A stretch of DNA of 64,000 nucleotides from Tragulus kanchil (taxonomy: Eukaryota > Chordata > Mammalia > Artiodactyla > Tragulidae), in NCBI GenBank assembly GCA_022376925.1, contig JAIOJX010000027.1:18555471-18619470 (forward strand). The letters are read 5' to 3'. Position numbers and translations under genes: made by a program. Below, one piece after another: positions 22,936 through 35,599 of the stretch (positions within the stretch are counted from its first letter, which is position 1; each line of letters opens with the position of its first letter). The notes below the pieces were generated by a model. That model worked only from the letters and a program-made list of their open reading frames with translations, was not told the DNA's origin and searched no databases.

Positions 22936-23666
22936 TGAGGTACCAAAATGATTAAATTGTTTGGTAATTTGACAAAAGCAGGTTGGCAATATGTTCTGGG
23001 TGGCATACAGTGTAGTTATAAGAGGGGATGTGTTATGTTGCAATACAAACTGGATTATTTCTGAACCTACTGTTATCTATGATTGAAGCTTCCTTCACAT
23101 AAGTACAGGAGGTATATTTTCATCATTGCTACAGGAAATGGTATTCTTTTCCCCACATATTCCTAGAGTCACCAGAATTTTCATCTAATAGGACCTGGAC
23201 ATGAGATTTAAAATATAACCAGATCATATTTTCTTAATGTAAAGTTTATACTCATGTGGGTGGCATCAAGAGTCAATAACTTGGAATGTGATAGCAACAT
23301 GATCACATGGCACAGTGCGCAGACAGGAAGTGTAGTTGGCACAAGTCAATAGAGGTTTGGGCATAGCACTAATTTTTTTGTAGGAACAAAGTCGCAATGA
23401 CCCATGCAAGAGATCTGCTTTGTGGCAGTGATAATGTGATGGGGTGTATCTTCCCAAAATAACTAAGACTCACCCTAAGTGAAGCACACAACGACTAAAA
23501 TTCCTTCTAGTTTCTTAGAGAAAGAATATATGAGTCTGTGGTCTCTTTCTCTGAACAGATTTAGATTTTATTTTGTTTTGAACACAACTCTCTTCTTAGT
23601 GTTCTCGGCCAAATCTGTACTTTATCTTCTTTCTTTGGTATCATGTTTGCACAAGGGCTTTCAAGA
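22936..23666. other. Unique AT-rich DNA
   Basis: No repeat or gene recognised between duplications 8 and 9. Confidence 0.55.
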
Positions 23667-25793
23667 TAACTTCCTGTCTGGCATGTTTAAAATATACCTC
23701 TCTTCACTGTTTCTGAGCTGAGCTGAGAGGTGAATATGAAGTAAACAAGTATAACGTGAAAATAAATAACCATCCAGTTCGAACAAACCACTGGCTCAGT
23801 CCATAGTTTCTGGCCCCCATTTAGCTTTACCTAACCAAGCTCCTTAGATGTCTTATTATTACACTTCTTTGAAGTTAACCCTTCAAAGATGATCCTGTTT
23901 TGAAGTTCTAAACATCACGCATGCTAAAATGACTCAGGTATTATCACTTATTGATGGTTCATGATGTCCTTCGGGAAGATGTAAACTCAGGCATCTAATC
24001 AACAAAATAATTTTGAGTCTCTGAACTGGTTCCAGGTCAATTTTCCTTGGCAGTTTTTTGGCTTCCTGAATTATACTGACCCAAGCCATGAATAATTATC
24101 TAAAATTGCACAATATACAGAAACCATGTGTTTGATAGGAACAAGAGGGTGATGTCATGGGGCCATTTCTAATCTTGATCTAATCTCTGCCAGTGCTGAT
24201 GTCACTGGTTTGGTAACACACAGGCAGACTCCAATTTGTTAAGGAGGAGTAGGCGCAAGAAGGAAATTGTGTCACTGAAGGGAAAGGGACTTCTCAGTTT
24301 TTTCTGAATTGGGGCTGGACTAGCAAGAAATTGCAAGAGCTGACAGCGGAATGGCTAGACTGTGCTGTATTGCAGTGACATCAGTTTTAGAGTCTGTGAA
24401 TGGGAACCCATCTTATTTGCATTTGTCAAGGAACAAAGTCTTTGATCCTCTCAAAAGGAAGATTTAGCCTAAATTTTCATGGGATTAAATACAATCACAT
24501 GGAAAGTAAATGCTAAGTAGTCTTTGCACAAGTTGCCAGAATAAAACTGGGAAACAAAATGAGTTTGGAAGAGAGATTAATAATATATAAACTACGAGTT
24601 ATACATGAAACTAACTCTATTTGATCTCTGTCCATCAAAGAGGACTGACTCTTTGAGACCCCATGGACCATAGCCCATGAGGCTTCTCTGTCCATGGGAT
24701 TTTCCAGGCAGGTTCAAAAAATTGTTTTACTTTCATGTTTCAAGTAATAACTTCCTGTCTGGCATGTTTAAAATATACCTCTCTTCACTGTTTCTGAGCT
24801 GAGCTGAGAGGTGAATATGAAGTAAACAAGTATAACGTGAAAATAAATAACCATCCAGTTCGAACAAACCACTGGCTCAGTCCATAGTTTCTGGCCCCCA
24901 TTTAGCTTTACCTAACCAAGCTCCTTAGATGTCTTATTATTACACTTCTTTGAAGTTAACCCTTCAAAGATGATCCTGTTTTGAAGTTCTAAACATCACG
25001 CATGCTAAAATGACTCAGGTATTATCACTTATTGATGGTTCATGATGTCCTTCGGGAAGATGTAAACTCAGGCATCTAATCAACAAAATAATTTTGAGTC
25101 TCTGAACTGGTTCCAGGTCAATTTTCCTTGGCAGTTTTTTGGCTTCCTGAATTATACTGACCCAAGCCATGAATAATTATCTAAAATTGCACAATATACA
25201 GAAACCATGTGTTTGATAGGAACAAGAGGGTGATGTCATGGGGCCATTTCTAATCTTGATCTAATCTCTGCCAGTGCTGATGTCACTGGTTTGGTAACAC
25301 ACAGGCAGACTCCAATTTGTTAAGGAGGAGTAGGCGCAAGAAGGAAATTGTGTCACTGAAGGGAAAGGGACTTCTCAGTTTTTTCTGAATTGGGGCTGGA
25401 CTAGCAAGAAATTGCAAGAGCTGACAGCGGAATGGCTAGACTGTGCTGTATTGCAGTGACATCAGTTTTAGAGTCTGTGAATGGGAACCCATCTTATTTG
25501 CATTTGTCAAGGAACAAAGTCTTTGATCCTCTCAAAAGGAAGATTTAGCCTAAATTTTCATGGGATTAAATACAATCACATGGAAAGTAAATGCTAAGTA
25601 GTCTTTGCACAAGTTGCCAGAATAAAACTGGGAAACAAAATGAGTTTGGAAGAGAGATTAATAATATATAAACTACGAGTTATACATGAAACTAACTCTA
25701 TTTGATCTCTGTCCATCAAAGAGGACTGACTCTTTGAGACCCCATGGACCATAGCCCATGAGGCTTCTCTGTCCATGGGATTTTCCAGGCAGG
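23667..25793. repeat. Direct duplication 9 (copies 23667-24712 and 24748-25793)
   Basis: Offset 1081 throughout; I noticed no difference between copies. The spacer is 35 bases (24713-24747). Copy 1 stops in the middle of a Bov-A element that continues naturally after copy 2. This shows that copy 2 joins the true downstream flank. Confidence 0.93.
24643..24712 (-). mobile_element. Bov-A fragment, copy 1 (cut by the duplication edge)
   Basis: 'gactctttgagaccccatgg' and 'ctgtccatgggattttccag' on the plus strand. It ends abruptly at 24712 where copy 1 stops. Confidence 0.8.
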
Positions 25794-25808
25794 GATACTA
25801 GAGTATTT
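25724..25808 (-). mobile_element. Bov-A fragment, copy 2 (continues further)
   Basis: Same element as 24643-24712, extended by 'gatactagagt', the natural Bov-A continuation (consensus aatactggagtgg). Confidence 0.82.
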
Positions 25809-26765
25809 TATTTGTAATTTTATTAGTAATTGTAGAATTTTCCCCAAATAAATCACATTTGTATGAACTTTGGAGTACAATATTTTGTTGTGAAACCATA
25901 GAACTAAACCATCTCTGGTGGGTATGTGAGATTAAGGGGAACAGCCAAGCAATTGTAAACTAACATCGATACCCAGAGAGGCCACTTAAGCAAGTCTTCT
26001 TGATTGCGGCCTGGTTAATTAGAGTGGCTGCTCTTAAATAAGTGCAATTTTGCCAAGGGGAAGTATGTTTTCTGGTGATAAAACCACTGAGGAGCCCCAG
26101 CCACGACGCCATGAGAAAGACCAAAGGTCACCAGGCTGTCCTTTCAGCAAGCACGTGCTTTCCTGTGGATGTCTCCTTGATGGTGAGTTTTCTCACCACT
26201 TATTAGAATTTATTGGTGAAAGGCACTGTGGAAAATGTAGTCTTACATAATCGGCCTCCTCTCTCTCTGAAAGGCTGAGTGAACAGGGGAGCACGGTGAC
26301 CCTTTTGGGGTGATGGTGATGGGGGAGAGCGGAGAGTTGGGGAGCGAGGCATGCCAAACATCCATTTCCCATCCGAAGGCACACGGCCCTTTAAATGCTT
26401 CACTTATCTCATATTGTAAACTCCAACTGGAGGAGAAATAGTCACCAGACAGGTCATAAATCATGCCCAGAGACAGGTGCAATAAATACCAATGTCAAAA
26501 AGTTACAAAGTAAAATTATATTGTTTTGACAAGGCTTCCAGATGCGCTGACAGCTGGGCAAATACCCAGGTTCTTTTCTGAGAGTCCGTGGTCTGGGTCC
26601 ACGGGCGGGCAGAGAGATACCAGGCCATCGCAGGAAGAGCACCCCAGAAGATGAGTGCCTGTCTTCCCTACCATGGGCAAGGGAACGACGAGTAAAGGCC
26701 CTGCTGTCTATAGAGAGGAGTCATCACACATTGAAGTGTTATCTGTTGAAAGACCATTTAACGTA
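25809..26765. other. Unique DNA, no gene recognised
   Basis: Several short overlapping ORFs occur around 26190-26640 on the reverse strand, but none resembles a known protein. Confidence 0.5.
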
Positions 26766-26890
26766 GGAATCCTCTGGCGGTCCAATGGTTAGGATGCGAT
26801 GTTTTCACTGCCGAGGGCCCGGATTCAATCCCTGGTTGGGGAACTAAAATTCCACAAGCTGTGCAGTGCAGCCAAATTTAAAAAAAAAAG
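26766..26890 (+). mobile_element. Short tRNA-derived SINE (CHR-2-like)
   Basis: 'ctggcggtccaatggttagg' head, 'gattcaatccctggttgggg' B-box region and 'gctgtgcagtgcagcc' end are followed by a poly-A tail (26880-26890). About 115 bases plus tail. Confidence 0.85.
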
Positions 26891-27146
26891 AAAACAATCA
26901 AACACAAAGTCAATAACCACAGGGAAGATATCTGATAAGGATATAGTGCTCACCATGTAAAAATTACTTGTAAATCAGATTCTTCAAGGTTATATATATG
27001 AATACACACATATATGCACATATTTCAATATATTAAGTATTCACAATTTAATAAAATGACCCAGTGATCCTTCTATATGTGAATTATTTAGTTATCTCTT
27101 ATCATTTGTATAAATCTAGATTTCAGTATTCTTTTTTTTTAAGTCA

Positions 27147-27424
27147 TTATTATTTTTTAAGTTTTGGCTTCCTTTATTGGTTATTTATTTACTTATTTTC
27201 ATCCATCTTTATTCTTTGGCCTATGTGGGCCACTCCCATCACAGTGACCTCTCTCGTTGCAGAGCACCGGCTCTGGGCACATGTACTCCAGAGTGCTGGC
27301 TCATAACTGGACACACTGGTCCAGCTCCTCCAAGGCACGTGGGATCTTCCTGGGCCAGTGATGGAACCGGCACCCCTTACACTGCAAGGAGGACTCTTTA
27401 CCCACTGGACCACCACGGAGGCCC
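27147..27424 (-). mobile_element. CHR-like SINE, variant subfamily
   Basis: On the reverse strand the head starts near 27424 ('gtccagtgggtaaagagtcc'). The body shares a distinctive stretch (accagtgtgtcca, then gagccagcactctgg) and an A/T-rich 3' extension with the element at 34579-34855. It is diverged from the usual CHR body. Confidence 0.75.
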
Positions 27425-27606
27425 TAGATTTCAACATTCTTAATTGAAAATAATTTAATTTGAATTGCATGATGTCTTCCACAAAACAGTTTGATTAATT
27501 AAACTTGATTTCAAGTAAGTTATTTGATACTAGTGTTCTTAATAGAGGTATTGGCTATAGTAGAGATTTTATTAAAACAACAGACATTACATAGTTGTAC
27601 ATGTTA

Positions 27607-27773
27607 ACATCTTCCTGCAATGCAGGAGACCCAGATTTGATCTCTGAGTTGTGAAGATCCCCTGGAGGAGGCACTCCAGTATTCTTGCCTGGGAAATACA
27701 TGAAAAGAGGAGCCTGGTGGGCTATAGTTCATGGGGTCACAAGAGTCCGACACGACTGAGCAACTACCATCAC
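27607..27773 (+). mobile_element. Bov-tA SINE, 5'-truncated
   Basis: Starts within the tRNA-like head (tgcaatgcaggagacccag). It continues through 'actccagtattcttgcctgg' and 'agcctggtgggctatagttc' to 'gagtccgacacgactgagc'. Confidence 0.9.
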
Positions 27774-28109
27774 CTCATATGAACACAAAAGGACGCCATC
27801 TCTCTTCTTTTGGTATTCACTTCTTTCTTAGCCATTTTTGCAGTGAAAAAAAAGTTGATCATTTAACAGATGGCTGAAATTTTTATTTATGGTCACTATA
27901 GACATATGCAGCTACCAAAAGTGTATTAAAGGTTATAAGAAATTAACCAACAACTTCAGATTTTTAAAATACTTTCATTTGAGATAATTAAAGAATTGGG
28001 GTAAATTCATCAGAACTTTCAGTAACATTATTAATCGTTTAAACGCCCCTCTGCATGGAAGTGTTGAGCTTGCTCTTGAATGATTCAATTGTAGAGTTAG
28101 CTCTGTTTT

Positions 28110-28335
28110 AATGTGTACTCAGTCGTTTAGTTATGTTTGACTCTTGGCGACCCCATGGACTATAGCCAGCCAGCCTTCTGTGTCCATGGGATTCTCCAGG
28201 CAAGAATCCTGGAGTGCCTTGCCATTTCCTTCGCCAGGGGAACATCCAGACTGACCCAGGGATTGAACCCTTATCTCTTGTGTTTCCTGCATTGGCAGGT
28301 AGATTCTTTACCACTAGCACCACCTGGGAAGCCCC
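28110..28335 (-). mobile_element. Bov-tA SINE, full length
   Basis: Reverse-strand element with 'gaccccatggactatagcc', 'ctgtgtccatgggattctcc', 'gacccagggattgaaccctt' and a head ending 'cacctgggaagccccc'. Confidence 0.92.
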
Positions 28336-30939
28336 CAACTATTTCTATTTGTTAGGTCAGTTTGTGTAAAACGATCCTACTCTTCAGATACTTACTACAA
28401 ACCAGGTGGTAGTGAATTCAATGCTTGGCCAAGTGCATGAGAACTGAGTCCCAGCTTTGTATTAGAAAATGAAAAATAAGTACAACCCCATCGTAAAGAT
28501 TTACTCAGATGCATTTAAATTGACAGAGGATCTTACATCTATCTTCTGAACTCCATGCCAGCGTAGAATAACGCAAAACTGAGATTGGAAGTTTCAAAAC
28601 AGCTTATAAACTTCCTATTTCACACTATTAAAAAAGTCAACTCAAAGTCATTTCCATATTAGTAATCCGGCTGTCCTTAAACTTTTCTCACTCTCTTATA
28701 GGAAACACATCATGAATGTATTTCTTTAGATGCTTGATAGTTCAAAGGGAGGCATCAGTATATAATTTCGTATTTATTTCTTGGGATTCTGGTGAATTCT
28801 GCGCCTCTATTGAAAAACCAGTGCTTTTGCAGGGCTGTGTGGGTGAGCCATGCTCCTGACCTAGGGGAACAGAAGTCAGGAGGGGAGGGCCTGTTAGCAG
28901 CGTCCTGCAGACCAGGCCCGTGCGTGGCCCTGGAAAGGAATGCGCTGCCATAAATGAAGGCACTTGAGGGGCAGAGGTCAAGGTGTGTAATTAGCACAGG
29001 CCGTTTAAGGAAGAAGAAGAAAATAATGTTTTACAAGCTGGTAGAAAGAGAAGCAAATAATCATTTAAATGTTCCAATTGTGAGCTCCGTCTGTGTGTGT
29101 GTGTGGTTTACTTTATAAGCAACTTTCTTTACTGGTAATGGAGAGGCAGGTGATGCTGGAAAAACAGTACCTGTTAGGCCCTTGTGATGTGCACCTACTG
29201 CCTGGCACTCTCTTTGAACTTTGGTTTAGGAAGTTTGTTTCCTGCGCTCTGGTTTTTTCTTGTTTCACTAAAACTCATTCTGGCATGGGAGAAATGATAA
29301 GTGGAAAAAACAGAAAATACGGAAGTTTCTTTCTTTAGACGATGGGAGATCTTTTGGGCCCGCTTCTAGATGGGATTCTGGTTTATAAAAATGAGACGGT
29401 CACAAAGGAAGTTGGAAAGTTTTTCTCTGGGCATCCCGGCCACCTAACGCTTAAGTGACCCGTTAATGTCACTCGTGGGAATATCTAGTTGCCCATTTCA
29501 TTGAAAATAAATGAAATGAATTTTAGTACTGCAACTGACTTACTGTTTCATATAGGAAGTGACTTCTGTTTAAGCAGAGGTCACATAAAGGTCGTGAGAA
29601 GTGAGTGTCACGGCCTCCAGTGCAGGGTTATAACTACACGGAAAAGTAGAAGAAATCTAAACCTTTCCCTTTTCTTCTTGTCATTAAGGTATTGAGACAG
29701 TGAAACTCCTCTACATAAAGGGGAAGCAGGATCTGACAACTAAGCTAATAAAGACACTTCTTTACTGATTGCAGATGCCAGAGCATGAGTATTGTCATTC
29801 CCTTTGAAATCCAATGCAAACTAACAATGTGATGCCTCAGCCTGAAATTATCCTAAGGCAGTCTCTCTTGGGGAGACTCCCGTTGTACAACTGGTCAACC
29901 CATGGTTGTTTCTGTTTCAGGTGCAACTCAACAGTTTTCTGTGTGGTTGGATTTTGAAACATTTCTCCCCCTACCCACATCATTACCAGAGATAAAAAAA
30001 TGATTTTAGAATGTCTTACTGGTAAAGATGCTATGAGTTTATTGATATGTGAATCTGGAAACTGGTTTCCAGTCTTTGTTTCCTAGAGTGGGCAGTAAAA
30101 AGAACAAGTTAATGGAGTGAAACATGATCTCTTGCCTGCTAAATTCCAAGGAACCAACGTGATATTTAATTACTTACAGATATTGAGCCTTTTGTCACTC
30201 ATTTTTATTTTGTCACTACTCAGTTATTTTTTGTCTTGTTCCATTTTTAAATTTGAACTTGCATAAAGACAGTCTATAATCATAGGACCTGAGAGCCTAA
30301 CGCAGAAGTATCCATTAGAAAGGACTTTCTTGGCACTGGGTCCATATTCCCAATGTTCCTATCACAGACACAAATAAATCCTCAAACATCTGACAGGGGG
30401 TTGTGCTTTAATTGGCTTTAGTCTGAGACTGGATTCTTATTTAATTTAGTATTTGATTTTCATTGGAATTCCTAAATATGTGCTGATGATGTAATCAGAT
30501 GTTTTTAATTCCCTAACATGTAACACCGAATAGAGGATGTCCATTTCATGCTCCTCTTTTAAACAACTGAATTTGAGCTGCATTGAATACAGTGTGATGG
30601 TCTCCACTGTGCCTTCACTGCGTTGGTTTTGTTATTCACTCCACGAGATCCCGGCCACTCGCTTAAGTTTTAACTTCCTCTGGGCAGAGGAATAAATTCA
30701 GGAAGTTGGTCACACAGTTGATTGGGACCACACAAATTGTTCATTAATTATTCTGTAAATACTTCAAATCTTAAGTCTGTTTTTCCCAGAAAGATACTAA
30801 ACTCCTTGCTGACAAGAATTATTAACGTCTATAATTTCCTAGCTGTATCTGGAGTTAAAGCTGACTCTATCATAGCTATTTATTATTATTTTCAATTTAG
30901 TAGTTAAGGCTTACTCTCTCCATAGTGGGAAATTCCAAA
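28336..30939. other. Long unique non-coding stretch
   Basis: 2.6 kb without duplications or repeats I recognise, apart from a short TG run at 29091-29104 and an A-run at 30938-30960. ORFs here are under 90 codons and unrecognised. Confidence 0.55.
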
Positions 30940-31226
30940 AAAAAGAAAAAAAAAAAAAAAGGACTTTGGAATGCCCTGCCATATGATTCTTTAGACATGA
31001 TAAAATATGTAAGATCTCGATATATTCCATTGGCTTTCCTTTTGTGTCTAGAAAGAAATTTAAACAGCTCAGCTGCAATTTTGACAAGCATTGCCTTACT
31101 ATGAAAGCAGTATATATTCTTTGAGAAAAAATTTAAATAAAAACATATCGCAAGAAAAAGAGACAATTATCTGTACATGCAACACCAGGTAAAACAGGCC
31201 AGTTAATTTGTGTATCTTCATTTATA

Positions 31227-31265
31227 TATCTTTCCTGGTAGCTCAGCTGGTAAAGAATCTGCTCG
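31227..31265 (+). mobile_element. Orphan Bov-tA head, copy 1
   Basis: Only the first ~35 bases of a Bov-tA (ctggtagctcagctggtaaa plus gaatctgct) are present, the tRNA-like A-box part, with no body after it. It is either a 3' deletion or a chance remnant. Confidence 0.6.
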
Positions 31266-32285
31266 GGTTGGATTAATGTGTGTACATTCATTTATATGGA
31301 ATTTCTAGATTTTATAAATGGTCAATCATACTGGATATGTAGTCCCAGCAGCTTGCTCTGTTGACATACATGAAATTTATTGAAGAGTTTCTCAGTTAAA
31401 TACTCTAGAAAACATTTTACATGGATTTAGTTTCTATAATAAATTGATATAATCATTATCTGTTTATGTAATAGAGTATCATAATCACAAAGACATTATC
31501 TGTGTTTGCTTTTCTGATTATTTGTTTTTGGTAAATTTCAAGAAGTAGAGTAACTCAAAAGGATAATCATTTTTATTAATTTGAGTACATTATACCAATT
31601 ACTTTGAATGATGCCTATTTCTGAAGACCTTAATTAGGAAGGCCTGTCTCTGGTGATCTTCTCTTCCCATTTCTGTTCCATGTGCTCACAGAGCCTAGTC
31701 ATTATCTTGTGCTATTTAATACCAAAGGAATTTCTGCAAGGGATCTGCCTTTCTCAGTTAATTCTTGCCCTTTGCAGGTTTCTTTCTTTCTTTTTTTTTT
31801 TTTCTTTCCTTTTTTTTTTTTTAAGACTTAATCACCTAGAACACCAGGTCCCTATAGAGAACTTGAACATTTGCTTTTAATCAAAAGACAAAGTTTACAT
31901 TAAACTCAGTAAACAAAATCAGGGACTTGTATAAATAACAGTTTGTGCATATCATTTTCATTTTTGCTAACACTTTTGACTCTGGTCATATGATTCTTTA
32001 GGACAAAAAAAAGTAAAAAAGGACTTTGGAATGCCCTGCCATATGATTCTTTAGACATGATAAAATATGTAAGATCTCGATATATTCCATTGGCTTTCCT
32101 TTTGTGTCTAGAAAGAAATTTAAACAGCTCAGCTGCAATTTTGACAAGCATTGCCTTACTATGAAAGCAGTATATATTCTTTGAGAAAAAATTTAAATAA
32201 AAACATATCAAGAAAAAGAGACAATTATCTGTACATGCAACACCAGGTAAAACAGGCCAGTTAATTTGTGTATCTTCATTTATAT

Positions 32286-32324
32286 ATCTTTCCTGGTAGC
32301 TCAGCTGGTAAAGAATCTGCTCGG
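32286..32324 (+). mobile_element. Orphan Bov-tA head, copy 2
   Basis: Repeat of 31227-31265 in direct duplication 10. Confidence 0.6.
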
Positions 32325-33040
32325 GTTGGATTAATGTGTGTACATTCATTTATATGGAATTTCTAGATTTTATAAATGGTCAATCATACTGGATATGTAG
32401 TCCCAGCAGCTTGCTCTGTTGACATACATGAAATTTATTGAAGAGTTTCTCAGTTAAATACTCTAGAAAACATTTTACATGGATTTAGTTTCTATAATAA
32501 ATTGATATAATCATTATCTGTTTATGTAATAGAGTATCATAATCACAAAGACATTATCTGTGTTTGCTTTTCTGATTATTTGTTTTTGGTAAATTTCAAG
32601 AAGTAGAGTAACTCAAAAGGATAATCATTTTTATTAATTTGAGTACATTATACCAATTACTTTGAATGATGCCTATTTCTGAAGACCTTAATTAGGAAGG
32701 CCTGTCTCTGGTGATCTTCTCTTCCCATTTCTGTTCCATGTGCTCACAGAGCCTAGTCATTATCTTGTGCTATTTAATACCAAAGGAATTTCTGCAAGGG
32801 ATCTGCCTTTCTCAGTTAATTCTTGCCCTTTGCAGGTTTCTTTCTTTTTTTTTTTTTCTTTCCTTTTTTTTTTTTTAAGACTTAATCACCTAGAACACCA
32901 GGTCCCTATAGAGAACTTGAACATTTGCTTTTAATCAAAAGACAAAGTTTACATTAAACTCAGTAAACAAAATCAGGGACTTGTATAAATAACAGTTTGT
33001 GCATATCATTTTCATTTTTGCTAACACTTTTGACTCTGGT

Positions 33041-34091
33041 ATTGATCTTTATACCAGGTTGTGCAACTCAGAGGGCAAAGTGCAGAGTTCAGAAGTGGCT
33101 ATTTGCCTCCAGGTTTATTGAAAATAAAACATCAGCGGAAGTCCGCTGAAGTAATTTGAGGAAACTTTTTTTTTTTTTCTTTTTAGGAAGGATATCATTA
33201 TTTGGTCTCTAAGGTTAAATCTGCTTAGAGGAAAAAATAATAAGAGCAAAAAGAGGCTTTTGAAACACTAGAAAGCTGGCAGAAAAGATGTTTTCTATAG
33301 AACTATGAGACTTCATGCGGCCACGTACAATTTGCAAGGAACCACTTTACTCATTTTGTCCAACATCGTCCAAATATTGAAGCGTTAATGCCAGGTTGCC
33401 AATCACACAGCATGTGGACACAAAATAGTCATCAACAGAGTGGACAAAGAAGGAAGCGTATTTAAAATGTTATTTTAAATATATTTGAAAAGACAGATTA
33501 AAAAAATGGTACAATCAGTAGACTATCATTATGCATATAAAGACAAAGTTGATTTTTTATTCACACTTCCCAAGTTATTATGCTGCCTTCATGTGAGCTC
33601 TTGGTGGGATTGCCTTCACACTCAAACAAAACAAGTGCACTGTAGGCAGAGCTGTTTTTAATTTTGAAAGGTAACTGAAAACATACAAAAGAGTTCTCTA
33701 GGGCTGGGGGCTTAAAACTGTTGTATCTTTAGATTTGTGAGGCATTTATTAGAAGTGTCCACCCAACTTACGAGAACTTTAACAATCTCTCTCAGGTCAG
33801 ACGGCAAATTAAGCCAGGAGTCAAGAACTTCAGTAATCTTTTACCAGCGTCAGGCAGCAGATCCTGGTTATTTTCAACCAAATTAGACATCATTTTGGAT
33901 GTTTATTCTCCCAGTTAGCTGCTTTCCCCCTCTAATCCTTCTGAGTTTCATTATGATTTTATTTTAAAATTCCCTTAGTTTCTGATTACTACAGTGACTA
34001 TTGGAAACCTTCAAGTGCGTAAAGGAGGAACACAAAGTCATTCGTGTAATAAGACTCCAATGGAGAGGCACCCTCGAGCAGTCTGAATGCT
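33041..34091. other. Unique AT-rich DNA
   Basis: No gene or repeat recognised other than a T-run at 33168-33184. Confidence 0.5.
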
Positions 34092-34335
34092 CTTGACAAT
34101 AGATCCAGAAAATTAAGCTAAACGCTGGAGAAAATACAAACTACACGAAGCTGTGCTTTCATGAACCTCCTCTAAGTATATAAGGTCTTGACTTCTCTGG
34201 TGCTTAAATTCTGACAGTGGAAAGCATAAAATAAATAAGTAATCAAATAAAGCAGGGCAGTAAGAGGTGGTGAAGTGTCCTTTAGAAAGAAGGGTCAGGA
34301 AAGGCTTCACTTGGGAGCTGGCAGCAGAGGGTCTG

Positions 34336-34557
34336 GGACTTCCCAGGTGGCGCTAGTGGTAAAGAATCCCCCTGCCAATGCAGGAGACACAAGAGACGTG
34401 GCTTTGATCCCTGGGTCGGGAAGATCCTCTGGAGAAGGAAATGGCTACCCACTGCAGTCTTCGTGCCTGGGGAATCTCATGCGCAGAGGAGCCTGGAGGC
34501 TTCCAGTCCATGAGGTTGCATATAGTCAGACATGGCTTAGTGACTAAACAACAACAG
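34336..34557 (+). mobile_element. Bov-tA SINE, copy 1
   Basis: Full length: 'ggtggcgctagtggtaaag', 'tttgatccctgggtcgggaa' and 'tggagaaggaaatggctacc', ending 'gactaaacaacaacag'. Confidence 0.92.
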
Positions 34558-34578
34558 CGTGTTAAGCACAGTAGAGTA

Positions 34579-34855
34579 GGGCTTCCTTGTGGTCCAGTGG
34601 GTAAGCAAGCCATCTTGCAGTACAAGGGGCACCAGTTTGACGCCTGACTCAGGAAGATCCTACATGCTGTGGACTGGCTGGACCAGTGTGTCCAATTACG
34701 AGCCGGCGCTCTGAGGCACATGCTCCCAGAGCCAGTACTCTGCAATAAGAGAGGCCACTGTGATGTGAGGCCCACACAGGTGGAAGAATAAAGATCGATG
34801 AAAAATAAATAAATAAAAATCAATAAAAAGAGGCCAAAAATTTAAAAAAATAGAA
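34579..34855 (+). mobile_element. CHR-like SINE variant, copy 1
   Basis: A tRNA-like head (gggcttccttgtggtccagt) is followed by a diverged CHR body with 'accagtgtgtccaattacga' and an A-rich tail that includes aaataaataaataaaaat. It shares its diagnostic segments and 3' extension with the reverse-strand element at 27147-27424. Confidence 0.78.
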
Positions 34856-35356
34856 TAGTAGACTAACTGCATGGGAATCCTTGAGTTACTGAGCTGCCTC
34901 ACCAGGGACACACATCCTCTCTTGGGAAGTCCTGCCATGTGAGATAACAAGCCCTCTGTAGTTCATCCACTACACGTTGGGTCTTCAGTAACTTGTGGTC
35001 AGTAGACTCCTGTGAGATAAATCTCTGGTGAAGCAGAGCTCGTCTGTCCACGAGACAATTTTTCTTTCACTTTTAGAGTACTGAGAATGGCAAAGCCAAC
35101 TCAGTTCTCACCCTTGACAATAGATCCAGAAAATTAAGCTAAACGCTGGAGAAAATACAAACTACACGAAGCTGTGCTTTCATGAACCTCCTCTAAGTAT
35201 ATAAGGTCTTGACTTCTCTGGTGCTTAAATTCTGACAGTGGAAAGCATAAAATAAATAAGTAATCAAATAAAGCAGGGCAGTAAGAGGTGGTGAAGTGTC
35301 CTTTAGAAAGAAGGGTCAGGAAAGGCTTCACTTGGGAGCTGGCAGCAGAGGGTCTG

Positions 35357-35578
35357 GGACTTCCCAGGTGGCGCTAGTGGTAAAGAATCCCCCTGCCAAT
35401 GCAGGAGACACAAGAGACGTGGCTTTGATCCCTGGGTCGGGAAGATCCTCTGGAGAAGGAAATGGCTACCCACTGCAGTCTTCGTGCCTGGGGAATCTCA
35501 TGCGCAGAGGAGCCTGGAGGCTTCCAGTCCATGAGGTTGCATATAGTCAGACATGGCTTAGTGACTAAACAACAACAG
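35357..35578 (+). mobile_element. Bov-tA SINE, copy 2
   Basis: Repeat of 34336-34557 in direct duplication 11. Confidence 0.92.
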
Positions 35579-35599
35579 CGTGTTAAGCACAGTAGAGTA

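Larger units (their letters stand above)
30940..33040. repeat. Direct duplication 10 (copies 30940-31986 and 32004-33040)
   Basis: Offset 1058-1060. Copies differ in the A-run before 30961/32021, in the loss of CG near 32207, and in T-run lengths at 31793-31822 against 32846-32875. The 17-base spacer (31987-32003) echoes catatgattctttag from 30980 inside copy 1, as if the join had been made with a short mis-aligned overlap. Confidence 0.92.

Noticed and set aside
26766..26890. Functional tRNA-Glu gene
   Set aside because: The tRNA-like heads here and in all Bov-tA/CHR copies are diverged SINE promoters followed by SINE bodies or A-tails. None folds as an intact tRNA by eye.
34353..34823. 156-codon reverse ORF
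   Set aside because: Antisense through two adjacent SINEs. A one-base change in the other copy splits it.
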